A stretch of DNA of 9,152 nucleotides from an uncultured Eubacteriales bacterium (GTDB lineage Bacteria > Bacillota > Clostridia > Lachnospirales > Lachnospiraceae), in contig OMSZ01000220.1 of the NCBI GenBank assembly GCA_900313855.1, positions 1 to 9,152 of the forward strand, given 5' to 3'. Within the stretch, counting starts at the first letter, position 1, and every line of letters begins with the position of its first letter. The notes under the pieces were generated by a model. That model had not been told where the DNA came from, did no database searches, and saw only the letters and a list, made by a program, of their open reading frames with translations. Both the position numbers and the translations under genes were made by a program. This document shows, one piece after another, positions 1-6,162 of this stretch.

Positions 1-2687
1 AGTGAAGTATCTCGAACCTCTCTTGCCTTCTCTCCAAAGATCGCACGAAGCAGTCTCTCTTCTGCGGTAAGCTCAGTCTCTCCTTTAGGAGTAACCTTAC
101 CAACAAGAATATCATTAGCACGAACCTCCGCACCAATACGGATAATTCCGTTCTCATCAAGATTCTTGAGAAGATCCTGAGACTGACCTGCAAGCTCTCT
201 TGTGATCTCCTCAGGTCCTAACTTAGTATCTCTGGCATCAACCTCATACTCTTCTATATGAACAGAAGTATATACATCCTCCTGAACAAGTCTTTCACTA
301 AGCAATACCGCATCCTCGTAGTTGTAACCTTCCCAGGTCATGAATCCGATAAGCGGGTTCTTACCAAGCGCGATCTCACCGCCCGCTGTAGAAGCACCAT
401 CTGCAATAACGTCACCGGCCTTAACGCGGTCACCCTTGTTAACGATAGGGCGCTGATTCATACAGTTACCCTGATTACTTCTTGCAAACTTGATAACTTC
501 ATAAGTATCCTTGCTTCCGTCATCACATTTGACAACGATCTCTTTGCTTGTTGAACGCTCAACGACACCATCATGCTTAGCAATTATACATACGCCCGAA
601 TCAACTGCCGCCTTCTCCTCCATACCTGTACCGACTATCGGTGCCTCAGTCTTAAGAAGCGGAACAGCCTGACGCTGCATGTTAGATCCCATAAGTGCAC
701 GGTTAGCATCGTCATTCTCCAGGAAAGGAATCATTGATGTTGCCACAGAGAATACCATCTTAGGAGAAACGTCCATAAGATCAACTCTCTCTCTGTCAAA
801 CTCCGCTGTCTCCTCACGGAAACGACCTGCAATACGTGAACGTACAAAGGTTCCGTCAGCATTAACCTGCTCATTAGCCTGTGCAACTACATAATTATCC
901 TCTTCGTCAGCAGTAAGATAAACAACCTCATCTGTTACGATAGGATTCTTAGGATCTGTCTTGTCGAGCTTTCTATAAGGAGCCTCAACAAAACCATACT
1001 GATTAATTCTCGCATAAGTAGCAAGTGAATTGATAAGTCCGATGTTAGGTCCTTCAGGTGTCTCGATAGGACACATTCTTCCGTAATGTGTATAGTGAAC
1101 ATCACGCACCTCGAAACCGGCACGATCTCTTGAAAGACCACCGGGTCCTAATGCTGATAAACGTCTCTTATGAGTAAGTTCGGAAAGCGGATTATTCTGA
1201 TCCATGAACTGTGACAGCTGTGAACTTCCGAAGAACTCCTTAACAGCAGCGGTTACCGGCTTAATATTGATAAGTGACTGAGGTGTTATCGTCTCAATAT
1301 CCTGTGTTGACATTCTCTCTCTTACAACTCTCTCAAGTCTTGAAAGACCTATACGATACTGATTCTGCAAGAGCTCACCAACCGCACGGATACGACGGTT
1401 ACCCAAATGATCGATATCATCATCATTACCGATACCATACTCAAGGTGAATATTGTAGCTGATAGAAGCCAGAATATCTTCCTTAGTAATATGCTTAGGT
1501 ATAAGATCATGTATATCACGCTTAATTGCGCGTTTCAATTCTTCCTCATCCTTGTACTCTTCTAACATCTGAGCAAGAATAGGATAGAATACTTCCTCAG
1601 TTACGCCAAGCTCTTCTGTATCAAAATCAACATACTCCTTAATATCAACCATCATATTAGAAAGTACCTTGACATTACGTGTCTCAGTCTGGATCATTAC
1701 ATAAGGAACAGCCGCATACTGTATTGCCTGAGCTGTTTCTCTTGTAAGCTTATCACCCGCTTTGGCTATAACCTCGCCTGTAACAGGACTAACCGCATCC
1801 TCTGCAAGAACATGTCCTGCAATACGGTTTCTAAATGCAAGCTTTTTGTTAAACTTATAACGTCCGACCTTAGCAAGATCATAACGTCTCGGATCAAAGA
1901 ACATAGCATTAATGAGATTCTCTGCACTTTCAACTGCAAGAGGCTCTCCGGGGCGAATCTTCTTATATAACTCTAACAGACCCTCCTCATAATTTGTGGA
2001 CGGATCCTTTTCCATGCTGGCAATGATCTTAGGCTCATCACCAAACAATTCTTTGATCTCTTCATTGGTTCCGATACCCAAAGAACGAATAAGTACGGTA
2101 ATCGGCACCTTTCTTGTTCTATCTACACGTACATAAAAAACGTCATTTGAATCTGTTTCGTACTCAAGCCATGCACCACGATTAGGAATAACTGTACATG
2201 CATAGAGAGTCTTACCTAATTTATCATGGCTGATCGCATAATAAATGCCGGGAGAACGAACCAACTGACTTACGATAACACGCTCAGCACCATTAATAAC
2301 AAAGGTACCGGTCTCTGTCATCAGGGGAAGATCTCCCATAAAGATATCATGCTGGTTGATCTCGTCCGTTTCCTTATTATGAAGACGCACATTAACTTTC
2401 AAAGGAGCTGCATATGTAGCATCCCTCTCTTTACATTCTCCAATAGTATACTTCTTATCCTCTTCGCAAAGCTGAAAATCTACAAATTCCAAGCTGAGCT
2501 GACCCGAATAATCAGTAATCGGAGAAATATCATCGAACACCTCTTTGAGTCCCGCAGTAAGGAACCACTGGTAAGAGTCCTTCTGGACTTCTATGAGATT
2601 TGGCATCTCAAGTACTTCCTTTTGTCTGGAATAACTCATTCGGATTCCTTTTCCCGCGTTCACAGGACTGATTCTGTTCTTTTCCAT
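1..2687 (-). CDS. rpoB: DNA-directed RNA polymerase beta subunit, 5' part (3' end outside window)
   Basis: Catalytic beta subunit of RNA polymerase; with beta' it forms the active-site cleft. I translated the minus strand from ATG 2687-2685: 895 codons stay open to the left edge, so roughly the last quarter to third is missing. Recognisable blocks are the [11 protein letters not shown] segment (about residues 125-145), the rifampicin-pocket block (about 487-513), [13 protein letters not shown] (about 538-551) and [13 protein letters not shown] (about 780-795), whose E and D lie near the catalytic centre. In the rifampicin pocket, D496, H506, S511 and L513 match the wild-type E. coli positions 516, 526, 531 and 533, so no classical resistance substitution is visible. 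The start is chosen because an AAGGGGTG ribosome binding site (2697-2704) lies 9 bases upstream. The next Met (residue 17) has no such site. The gene lies downstream of rplL, as usual in bacteria, but after an unusually long gap with its own promoter. Identity is essentially certain. Confidence 0.98.
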   Translation of the reverse strand, partial: MEKNRISPVNAGKGIRMSYSRQKEVLEMPNLIEVQKDSYQWFLTAGLKEVFDDISPITDYSGQLSLEFVDFQLCEEDKKYTIGECKERDATYAAPLKVNVRLHNKETDEINQHDIFMGDLPLMTETGTFVINGAERVIVSQLVRSPGIYYAISHDKLGKTLYACTVIPNRGAWLEYETDSNDVFYVRVDRTRKVPITVLIRSLGIGTNEEIKELFGDEPKIIASMEKDPSTNYEEGLLELYKKIRPGEPLAVESAENLINAMFFDPRRYDLAKVGRYKFNKKLAFRNRIAGHVLAEDAVSPVTGEVIAKAGDKLTRETAQAIQYAAVPYVMIQTETRNVKVLSNMMVDIKEYVDFDTEELGVTEEVFYPILAQMLEEYKDEEELKRAIKRDIHDLIPKHITKEDILASISYNIHLEYGIGNDDDIDHLGNRRIRAVGELLQNQYRIGLSRLERVVRERMSTQDIETITPQSLINIKPVTAAVKEFFGSSQLSQFMDQNNPLSELTHKRRLSALGPGGLSRDRAGFEVRDVHYTHYGRMCPIETPEGPNIGLINSLATYARINQYGFVEAPYRKLDKTDPKNPIVTDEVVYLTADEEDNYVVAQANEQVNADGTFVRSRIAGRFREETAEFDRERVDLMDVSPKMVFSVATSMIPFLENDDANRALMGSNMQRQAVPLLKTEAPIVGTGMEEKAAVDSGVCIIAKHDGVVERSTSKEIVVKCDDGSKDTYEVIKFARSNQGNCMNQRPIVNKGDRVKAGDVIADGASTAGGEIALGKNPLIGFMTWEGYNYEDAVLLSERLVQEDVYTSVHIEEYEVDARDTKLGPEEITRELAGQSQDLLKNLDENGIIRIGAEVRANDILVGKVTPKGETELTAEERLLRAIFGEKAREVRDTS

Positions 2688-2724
2688 TGACGTTTTCACC
2701 CCTTGACTATATTGATAAAATGGC

Positions 2725-2748
2725 TATTGAGGATAGATACCCACAATA
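2725..2748 (-). promoter_or_regulatory. Small hairpin in the rpoB 5' leader
   Basis: In RNA from the rpoB promoter, bases 2748-2741 pair with 2732-2725 (TATTGTGG against CCTCAATA, one mismatch) around an 8-base loop, about 8-31 bases into the transcript. It is not followed by a U tract, so it is not a terminator. It may be a stabilising 5' stem or have no function. A two-codon ATG-TGA sits just upstream, close to the predicted transcription start. Confidence 0.35.
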
Positions 2749-2761
2749 ATCACATTTTACT

Positions 2762-2790
2762 ATTGTAACACCAAGAATTTCCAGTGTCAA
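2762..2790 (-). promoter_or_regulatory. Sigma-A-type promoter for rpoB
   Basis: On the minus strand a perfect -35 TTGACA (2790-2785) is followed after exactly 17 bases by TACAAT (2767-2762), one mismatch from the consensus -10. The predicted start is near 2755, giving a leader of about 68 bases before the rpoB ATG. It lets rpoB (and presumably rpoC beyond the window) be transcribed without rplJL. Transcription from it is inferred from sequence only. Confidence 0.85.
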
Positions 2791-2832
2791 CAACTTTTTG
2801 GGGGTATTGACAAGTTTTTTAGATTATAGAAG

Positions 2833-2867
2833 ATATTGTGGATGCCTTTAGATCAGGCTCCCACATA
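2833..2867. repeat. Imperfect inverted repeat, possible hairpin
   Basis: TGTGG (2837-2841) pairs with CCACA (2861-2865), and GCC (2844-2846) with GGC (2856-2858), around a 9-base loop with a 2x2 internal bulge. Flanking ATA/TAT can extend the stem with one bulged T. There is no U tract on either strand, so a terminator is unlikely. Its function is unknown. Confidence 0.4.
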
Positions 2868-2908
2868 TAGTAGAATAATTATGATATTGTAAGTTGTTAC
2901 GCTTCACC

Positions 2909-2996
2909 TTACCGGAATACTTATACCAATATGTATGATTTCTTTAATTAATCAACAATATATATTAATAAACTTATTGATTAATCTCCCCGGTAA
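2909..2996. repeat. Nested inverted repeats downstream of the rplL terminator
   Basis: The outer arms are TTACCGG (2909-2915) and CCGGTAA (2990-2996), 7 bp. The inner arms are ATTAATCAA (2947-2955) and TTGATTAAT (2977-2985), 9 bp. Both are perfect, and the inner pair lies within the outer pair, so a branched or two-stage stem is possible in read-through RNA. The inner arms are AT-only except one pair, which makes chance occurrence more likely. The role is unknown. Confidence 0.45.
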
Positions 2997-3035
2997 AGCT
3001 AAGAAACGGCACAGCAGATGTCATCTGCTGCGCCG
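2996..3035 (-). terminator. Imperfect intrinsic terminator/attenuator after rplL
   Basis: On the minus strand a 13-bp stem (3035-3023 with 3019-3007, loop of 3) starts 22 bases after the rplL stop codon. One pair is G.U in minus-strand RNA but would be an A-C clash in plus-strand RNA, so the structure fits leftward transcription. The tail reads TTTCTTAGCTTT, a weak U tract, suggesting partial termination with some read-through into rpoB. E. coli is known to have an attenuator between rplL and rpoB; equivalence here is inferred. Confidence 0.75.
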
Positions 3036-3056
3036 CTACTGATCATTTTAAAATAA

Positions 3057-3428
3057 TTACTTAAGAGTAACCTTAGCTCCCTCAGCCTCAAGCTTAGTCT
3101 TGATATCCTCAGCCTCAGCCTTAGATGCGCCTTCCTTAACAACCTTAGGTGCGCCATCAACAACTTCCTTAGCTTCCTTAAGTCCAAGACCTGTTACCTC
3201 ACGAACAACCTTGATAACCTTAACCTTGTTAGCACCAACCTCTGTAAGCTCTACATCGAACTCATCCTTCTCAGCTGCTGCCTCTCCGCCTGCTACTGCA
3301 CCTGCTGCTGCAACTACAACGCCTGCTGCTGCAGATACGCCGAACTCTTCCTCACAAGCCTTAACTAATTCATTTAACTCTAAAACGCTTAACTTCTTGA
3401 TCTCTTCGATAAATTCCTGAGTAGTCAT
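3057..3428 (-). CDS. rplL: Large-subunit ribosomal protein L7/L12
   Basis: Stalk protein of the 50S subunit, which binds L10 as dimers and recruits translation GTPases (EF-G, EF-Tu, IF2). The product is 123 residues, the normal length. It has an N-terminal dimerisation segment (about 1-33), an Ala/Gly-rich flexible hinge (about 34-52) and a C-terminal domain (about 54-123) with the conserved [18 protein letters not shown] stretch that contacts elongation factors. The start is the ATG at 3428, because GGAGG lies 8 bases upstream. A start five codons earlier (3443) would overlap that ribosome binding site and give an atypical N-terminus. The gene follows rplJ after 46 bases and is presumably in the same transcript, under the L10 leader. 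An imperfect terminator follows directly. Confidence 0.98.
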   Translation of the reverse strand: MTTQEFIEEIKKLSVLELNELVKACEEEFGVSAAAGVVVAAAGAVAGGEAAAEKDEFDVELTEVGANKVKVIKVVREVTGLGLKEAKEVVDGAPKVVKEGASKAEAEDIKTKLEAEGAKVTLK

Positions 3429-3474
3429 TATAAATTCCTCCATTAATTCTTATTTTCAAATTATTGTGCAGATA

Positions 3475-3984
3475 TTAAGCTTCTGCTGTCTCTGTTGCAC
3501 CATCGCCTTTTTCTGCGATCTGATTAAGTACTCTTGCAAAATTAGTGATAGGTGACTGTAAGCTTCCAAGCATCTTTGAAAGCAATTCCTCTCTTGAAGG
3601 GATGCTGGAAATAGTTTTAATTCCTGCCTGATCATAGAATGTTCCCTCTACGATACCGCATCTTATCTCTAATGCTTCTGCGCTCTTAGCAAACTTAGCA
3701 AGAATTCTTGCAGGTGCTGTTGCATCATCCTTAGAGATTGCGATCGCGTTAGGTCCTTCCAACTGATCCTTCAAAGGCTCAAACTCTGTACCGTCAATGG
3801 CGAAACGAACCATTGTGTTCTTATATACCTTGTAGATTACGCCTGCTTCACGAAGCTCTTTACGAAGCTTTGTGTCCTGCTCTACGGTAAGACCACGATA
3901 ATCAACAAGTACCGCTGACTGAGCGCCTTCAAGCTGAGCTTTGATCTCCTCAACGATAGGCTGTTTTAACTCTACCTTTGCCAT
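3475..3984 (-). CDS. rplJ: Large-subunit ribosomal protein L10
   Basis: Forms the base of the ribosomal stalk on 23S rRNA, carries L7/L12 dimers on its C-terminal helix and represses its own operon by binding the leader RNA. The product is 169 residues, typical for the family. The N-terminal RNA-binding half has the VDYRGLTVEQDTKLRKELRE region (about 28-47) and the YKVYKNTMVRFA segment (about 51-62) characteristic of L10. The C-terminal part (about 130-160) includes the SREELLSKMLGSLQSPI helix region leading to the L12-binding helix, and ends in a short Ala/Glu tail. An AAGGAGG site (4001-3995) lies 10 bases before the ATG. It is the first gene of the leftward operon, directly behind an attenuator. 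rplK/rplA, often found upstream of rplJ, are not present here. Confidence 0.98.
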   Translation of the reverse strand: MAKVELKQPIVEEIKAQLEGAQSAVLVDYRGLTVEQDTKLRKELREAGVIYKVYKNTMVRFAIDGTEFEPLKDQLEGPNAIAISKDDATAPARILAKFAKSAEALEIRCGIVEGTFYDQAGIKTISSIPSREELLSKMLGSLQSPITNFARVLNQIAEKGDGATETAEA

Positions 3985-4023
3985 CGTATCTGTGCCTCCT
4001 TGTTAGTATTATTAATGACTGCA

Positions 4024-4061
4024 CAAAAAATAAAAAAACTCCGTGTCCGAAAACACAGAGT
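4024..4061 (-). terminator. Attenuator terminator in the rplJ leader
   Basis: On the minus strand ACTCTGTGT (4061-4053) pairs with ACACGGAGT (4046-4038), a 9-bp stem with one G.U, around a 6-base loop. It is followed at once by seven T, an A and six more T. This is a textbook intrinsic terminator placed between the L10 leader and rplJ, 39 bases before the ATG, so it should control how many transcripts reach rplJL. Confidence 0.9.
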
Positions 4062-4168
4062 GAAATGTCATAATCGTGATACTATCATAATAAGTAATCC
4101 CATGACTTTCCTCGGTAGGCGCTAAGCTTACACCCAAAATGGTACCTACTGTCTTCGGCAGTTCATCG
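4062..4168 (-). ncRNA. Ribosomal protein L10 leader (autoregulatory RNA)
   Basis: The transcript from the rplJ promoter begins directly with a block matching the known Firmicutes L10 leader: CTGCCGAAGACAG (4161-4149), then GTAGG, which pairs with CCTAC across a variable loop, then CCTACCGAGG (4119-4110). A further stem, GAAAGTCAT (4110-4102) with ATGACATTTC (4071-4062, one bulged A), leads into the attenuator. In this family the L10-L12 complex binds the leader and lowers expression of its own operon. Recognition is from motif memory, not a covariance search. Placement immediately upstream of rplJ strongly supports it. Confidence 0.88.
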
Positions 4169-4174
4169 CGACAT

Positions 4175-4203
4175 ACGATACCACATATAAGAAACGATGT
4201 CAA
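4175..4203 (-). promoter_or_regulatory. Sigma-A-type promoter of the rplJ-rplL(-rpoB) operon
   Basis: Minus strand: perfect -35 TTGACA (4203-4198), 17-base spacer, -10 TATCGT (4180-4175; 4 of 6 consensus). An A-rich tract just upstream (4221-4206, with AATAAAAAAGG) could act as an UP element, as expected for a growth-rate-controlled ribosomal promoter. Predicted start is about 4166-4168, right at the beginning of the L10 leader. Activity is inferred from sequence. Confidence 0.82.
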
Positions 4204-4246
4204 CACCTTTTTTATTGTCACGATCATTTCCTTCAAAATGGAGCAG

Positions 4247-4320
4247 TCCATAAATGCGCTGAAATCCGTAAATGCCATTGTAATTATGCACAATTTTCGA
4301 TTGATTACGCCCGTAAATCT
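4247..4320. repeat. Three iterated CCRTAAAT boxes in the divergent control region
   Basis: TCCATAAATGC (4247-4257), TCCGTAAATGC (4265-4275) and CCCGTAAATCT (4310-4320) share the core CCRTAAAT in the same orientation, spaced 18 and 45 bases apart. They lie between the two divergent promoters. Iterated same-strand boxes can be binding sites for a DNA-binding protein, but no known regulator is recognised, and chance remains possible with an AT-rich core. The rest of 4204-4336 shows no gene that I accept. Confidence 0.4.
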
Positions 4321-4336
4321 TTGTATATTTTACCAA

Positions 4337-4365
4337 TAGACACGTTTGTTTACACGTGTTATAAT
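4337..4365 (+). promoter_or_regulatory. Sigma-A-type promoter for the FliD-like gene, with a dyad in the spacer
   Basis: Plus strand: -35 TAGACA (4337-4342, 5 of 6), 17-base spacer, perfect -10 TATAAT (4360-4365). A perfect dyad ACACGT-N8-ACGTGT (4340-4359) overlaps the end of the -35 and fills the spacer, exactly where a repressor would block polymerase. The promoter does not resemble the flagellar sigma-28 type (TAAA, then GCCGATAA), so the gene is probably not in the sigma-28 regulon. The leader to the ATG is about 90 bases. Confidence 0.78.
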
Positions 4366-4385
4366 TCTTTTAACTATCAAATCAT

Positions 4386-4420
4386 GGAGTAGTAGCCCCA
4401 ATGGACTGGCGGCAGACTCC
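4386..4420 (+). promoter_or_regulatory. Possible stem in the leader of the FliD-like gene
   Basis: GGAGT (4386-4390) can pair with ACTCC (4416-4420), and an inner GCC (4395-4397) with GGC (4408-4410), in the untranslated leader. The stem is short and interrupted, and no riboswitch class is recognised. There is no U tract after it. The ribosome binding site AAGGAGG (4449-4455) is downstream and not part of the stem. Confidence 0.3.
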
Positions 4421-4463
4421 TGATCATTTCTAAGCACAATATCCAAGGAAGGAGGTAGCTGTT

Positions 4464-5738
4464 ATGGTTAATCTGAATAACGTCTATAACTATTATAGTT
4501 CGACTATTCTGCCGCCCAAAGGCAATCAGAAGTCTAATTCTTCCCATAAGAAAGATGACTTGAAAACATTATATCAGAACATAGTTAAGCAGAATAAAGA
4601 TTCACCGCTTTATAAGTTTACCTTCTCCGATCAGATTCAGGCTTATGCAATCGGAATCAAGGAAGCCGCGATGGCATTAGAGGCAGAGAGTGATTCATTA
4701 AGTGGTGACGGCAATAAGGGATTTGCCGAGATGAAGGCTGTTTCAAGCAACGAGAAGGTTGCCTATGCCCGACTTCGTGAAGATGCATCAGAGGAGCTGC
4801 CGGAAGACCTTACCATACAGGTTAATTCTTTGGCAAAAGGACAGACCAACGTAGGTTACTATCTTCCTTCCGGTGAATTATCGATACCTCCGGGCAGTTA
4901 TTCATTCGGAATAGCCGTTAATGACAACGAATATACCTTCCATATGAATATTCACGACAATGACAATAACATCGGTATCCAGCGCAACCTTGCCAGTGCC
5001 ATTAACGATAACGATATTGGCGTTCGCGCATCGGTAAGAAGCAACCGTATGGATGGCACAAGCGCTTTGGTACTTCGTTCCGATGATGTCGGCAAGCCGG
5101 AAAACAAAGATCTGATATTCTCATTTGACGAATCATATCTTGAGAATGACATCACTTCGGCACTCGGTGTTGAACAGGTAGAAACTCCTCCTTCGGATGC
5201 GGAATTCTATATCAACGACAACCTGCACACCGCCGTAAGCAACAGAATCTCGTTAAATCATTCAATGGATATAGATCTTCTTTCGACAAGTGAAGAACCG
5301 ATACATATAGGTTATGTTCCCGATGAGGAGAAGCTTTCGGATAAGATTTCTGATTTTCTGAATTCATACAATGCATTAGTTGATCTGTCACAGAACGAAG
5401 ATCAGAAGGGTGCAGGAAAGCTGTTCCGAGATATTACAGGTGTCGCCAACCGGCACAAAGAAGAGCTTAACGCCGCCGGAATCAATATAGACGAAGAAGG
5501 ACATCTGGTACGTACCGATGATGACGAGATCTTCTCGAGCACCAGGATACAGACCCTGTTCAACGAAAAGATTTCAGATTTCAAGAAGGATCTGGATAAA
5601 ACAACCGGGAAAATGTCACTTAATCCGATAGATTACATAGACAAGGTTGTCGTTACATATCCTAACACAGGAAGTACATATCCTAATCCTTATAATCCAT
5701 CCAAATATTCAGGATTGTTATTTAACGATTACAGATAA
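4464..5738 (+). CDS. Orphan FliD-like (flagellar cap/hook-associated protein 2-related) protein
   Basis: A 424-residue protein whose middle looks like FliD, the cap that folds flagellin at the filament tip. Visible FliD-type elements are DLTIQVNSLAKGQTN (about 115-129), a beta-rich stretch to about 220, AEFYINDNLHTAVSNRISL (about 246-264) matching the family's 'F.VNG....N.I' segment, KISDFLNSYNALVD (about 294-307) and LNAAGINIDEEGHL (about 335-348). The usual FliD N-terminus (SGLDT...LM) is missing. It is replaced by an Asn/Ser/Lys-rich stretch and a helical region with SPLYKFTFSDQIQAYAIGIKE (split across about 47-67). The tail (398-424) carries a short TYPN repeat and ends in aromatic residues. 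There is no signal peptide or membrane segment. The ATG follows AAGGAGG by 8 bases. It stands alone, divergent from rplJ, with no flagellar genes nearby. I recall similar proteins annotated in Lachnospiraceae. A filament cap, a non-flagellar surface role or a regulatory role are all possible. Confidence 0.8.
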   Translation: MVNLNNVYNYYSSTILPPKGNQKSNSSHKKDDLKTLYQNIVKQNKDSPLYKFTFSDQIQAYAIGIKEAAMALEAESDSLSGDGNKGFAEMKAVSSNEKVAYARLREDASEELPEDLTIQVNSLAKGQTNVGYYLPSGELSIPPGSYSFGIAVNDNEYTFHMNIHDNDNNIGIQRNLASAINDNDIGVRASVRSNRMDGTSALVLRSDDVGKPENKDLIFSFDESYLENDITSALGVEQVETPPSDAEFYINDNLHTAVSNRISLNHSMDIDLLSTSEEPIHIGYVPDEEKLSDKISDFLNSYNALVDLSQNEDQKGAGKLFRDITGVANRHKEELNAAGINIDEEGHLVRTDDDEIFSSTRIQTLFNEKISDFKKDLDKTTGKMSLNPIDYIDKVVVTYPNTGSTYPNPYNPSKYSGLLFNDYR

Positions 5739-5748
5739 AGCAAAAACA

Positions 5749-5784
5749 GGGTGTCAGGATAATCTCCTGACACCCTTTATTATT
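5749..5784. terminator. Strong bidirectional intrinsic terminator between convergent genes
   Basis: A perfect 10-bp stem, GGGTGTCAGG (5749-5758) with CCTGACACCC (5766-5775), loop of 7. Rightward it is followed by TTTATTATT. Leftward it is followed by TGTTTTTG. It starts 10 bases after the stop of the FliD-like gene, and the stop of the convergent small gene is at 5788, so it can end transcripts from both sides. Confidence 0.93.
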
Positions 5785-5787
5785 GAA

Positions 5788-6162
5788 TTATACGGCAGTC
5801 TCTCCCGCTATCATCTTGGCTACTAGAGTCAGCTTATTGAGAAATGGTATGAAATCATCTTCGAGACAATCCGCAACAAGTTTGTAATCTCCGCTGCCAA
5901 GTGTACTTCCCAGATTCTTAACCGCACTAATCATGGATTTCTTATCAATATAACTCGTGCGCTCATTTATTATATCAGCACACTGGTTATATACCTCTAT
6001 CTCCCAGTTGATACCCGAGATAACCTCATTAAGATAATCGCTTGTGTCATCTCTTTCCTCGCCCCTAAGCTCCTCTATGAGATTCTGCAGGGCAGGTATG
6101 AGACTCTCACTATATGATATCAATTGCTTTAAAACATTATACTGCAGCTCTACTCTATCCAT
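5788..6162 (-). CDS. Small helical protein of unknown function
   Basis: I do not recognise the family with confidence. The product is 124 residues, acidic, apparently mostly alpha-helical, with no signal peptide or membrane segment, so probably cytoplasmic. Visible features are an N-terminal helix rich in Leu/Glu (about 3-34), a charged loop (EERDDTSD, about 35-42), a segment ISGINWEIEVYNQCADIIN (about 48-66), and LGSGDYKLVADCLEDDFIPFL (split across about 88-108), which looks like a conserved core. The ATG at 6162 has GGAG 10 bases upstream. It has its own promoter and a roughly 100-base leader, and converges with the FliD-like gene across a shared terminator. Size and helicity resemble export chaperones such as FliT or FliS, but I see no diagnostic motif, so this is a hypothesis only. 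Real coding is supported by the ribosome binding site, the promoter, the terminator and balanced amino-acid use. Confidence 0.8.
   Translation of the reverse strand: MDRVELQYNVLKQLISYSESLIPALQNLIEELRGEERDDTSDYLNEVISGINWEIEVYNQCADIINERTSYIDKKSMISAVKNLGSTLGSGDYKLVADCLEDDFIPFLNKLTLVAKMIAGETAV

Larger units (their letters stand above)
2791..3000. other. rplL-rpoB intergenic stretch without a gene, rich in inverted repeats
   Basis: About 210 AT-rich bases between the terminator after rplL and the rpoB promoter. I see no convincing gene on either strand. It contains two sets of inverted repeats: 2833-2867 and the nested set 2909-2996, both listed separately. The plus-strand TTGACA at 2817 has no good -10 and no gene to serve. 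The stretch would be transcribed only by read-through from rplL. Confidence 0.6.

Noticed and set aside
1139..1240. Possible rifampicin-resistance substitution in rpoB
   Set aside because: All key positions of the pocket read as wild type (D496, H506, S511, L513 in this numbering).
2226..2690. A 154-codon plus-strand reading frame opposite the start of rpoB
   Set aside because: Antisense shadow of a fully conserved rpoB region; its sequence follows from rpoB codons. The same applies to the other plus-strand frames between 258 and 1462.
2816..2845. Plus-strand TTGACA as a rightward promoter
   Set aside because: No acceptable -10 at 16-18 bases and no rightward gene downstream; it lies in the gap before rplL, which reads the other way.
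3100..3420. A 106-codon Ser/Thr/Ala-rich plus-strand reading frame
   Set aside because: Mirror of the Ala-rich rplL gene on the opposite strand; the low-complexity composition is a by-product of rplL codon use.
3429..3443. Earlier rplL start giving five extra residues
   Set aside because: The earlier ATG overlaps the GGAGG site that is ideally placed for the ATG at 3428, and L7/L12 proteins normally begin MTTQEF-like.
4012..4293. A 93-codon minus-strand reading frame upstream of rplJ
   Set aside because: It covers the rplJ promoter, the L10 leader and the attenuator including its T tract. It has no ribosome binding site of note and an unnatural composition, so it is non-coding regulatory DNA read in frame by chance.
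4139..4339. A 66-codon plus-strand reading frame in the divergent control region
   Set aside because: It runs antisense through the rplJ promoter and leader, and ends just upstream of the real plus-strand promoter. No ribosome binding site or protein-like pattern.
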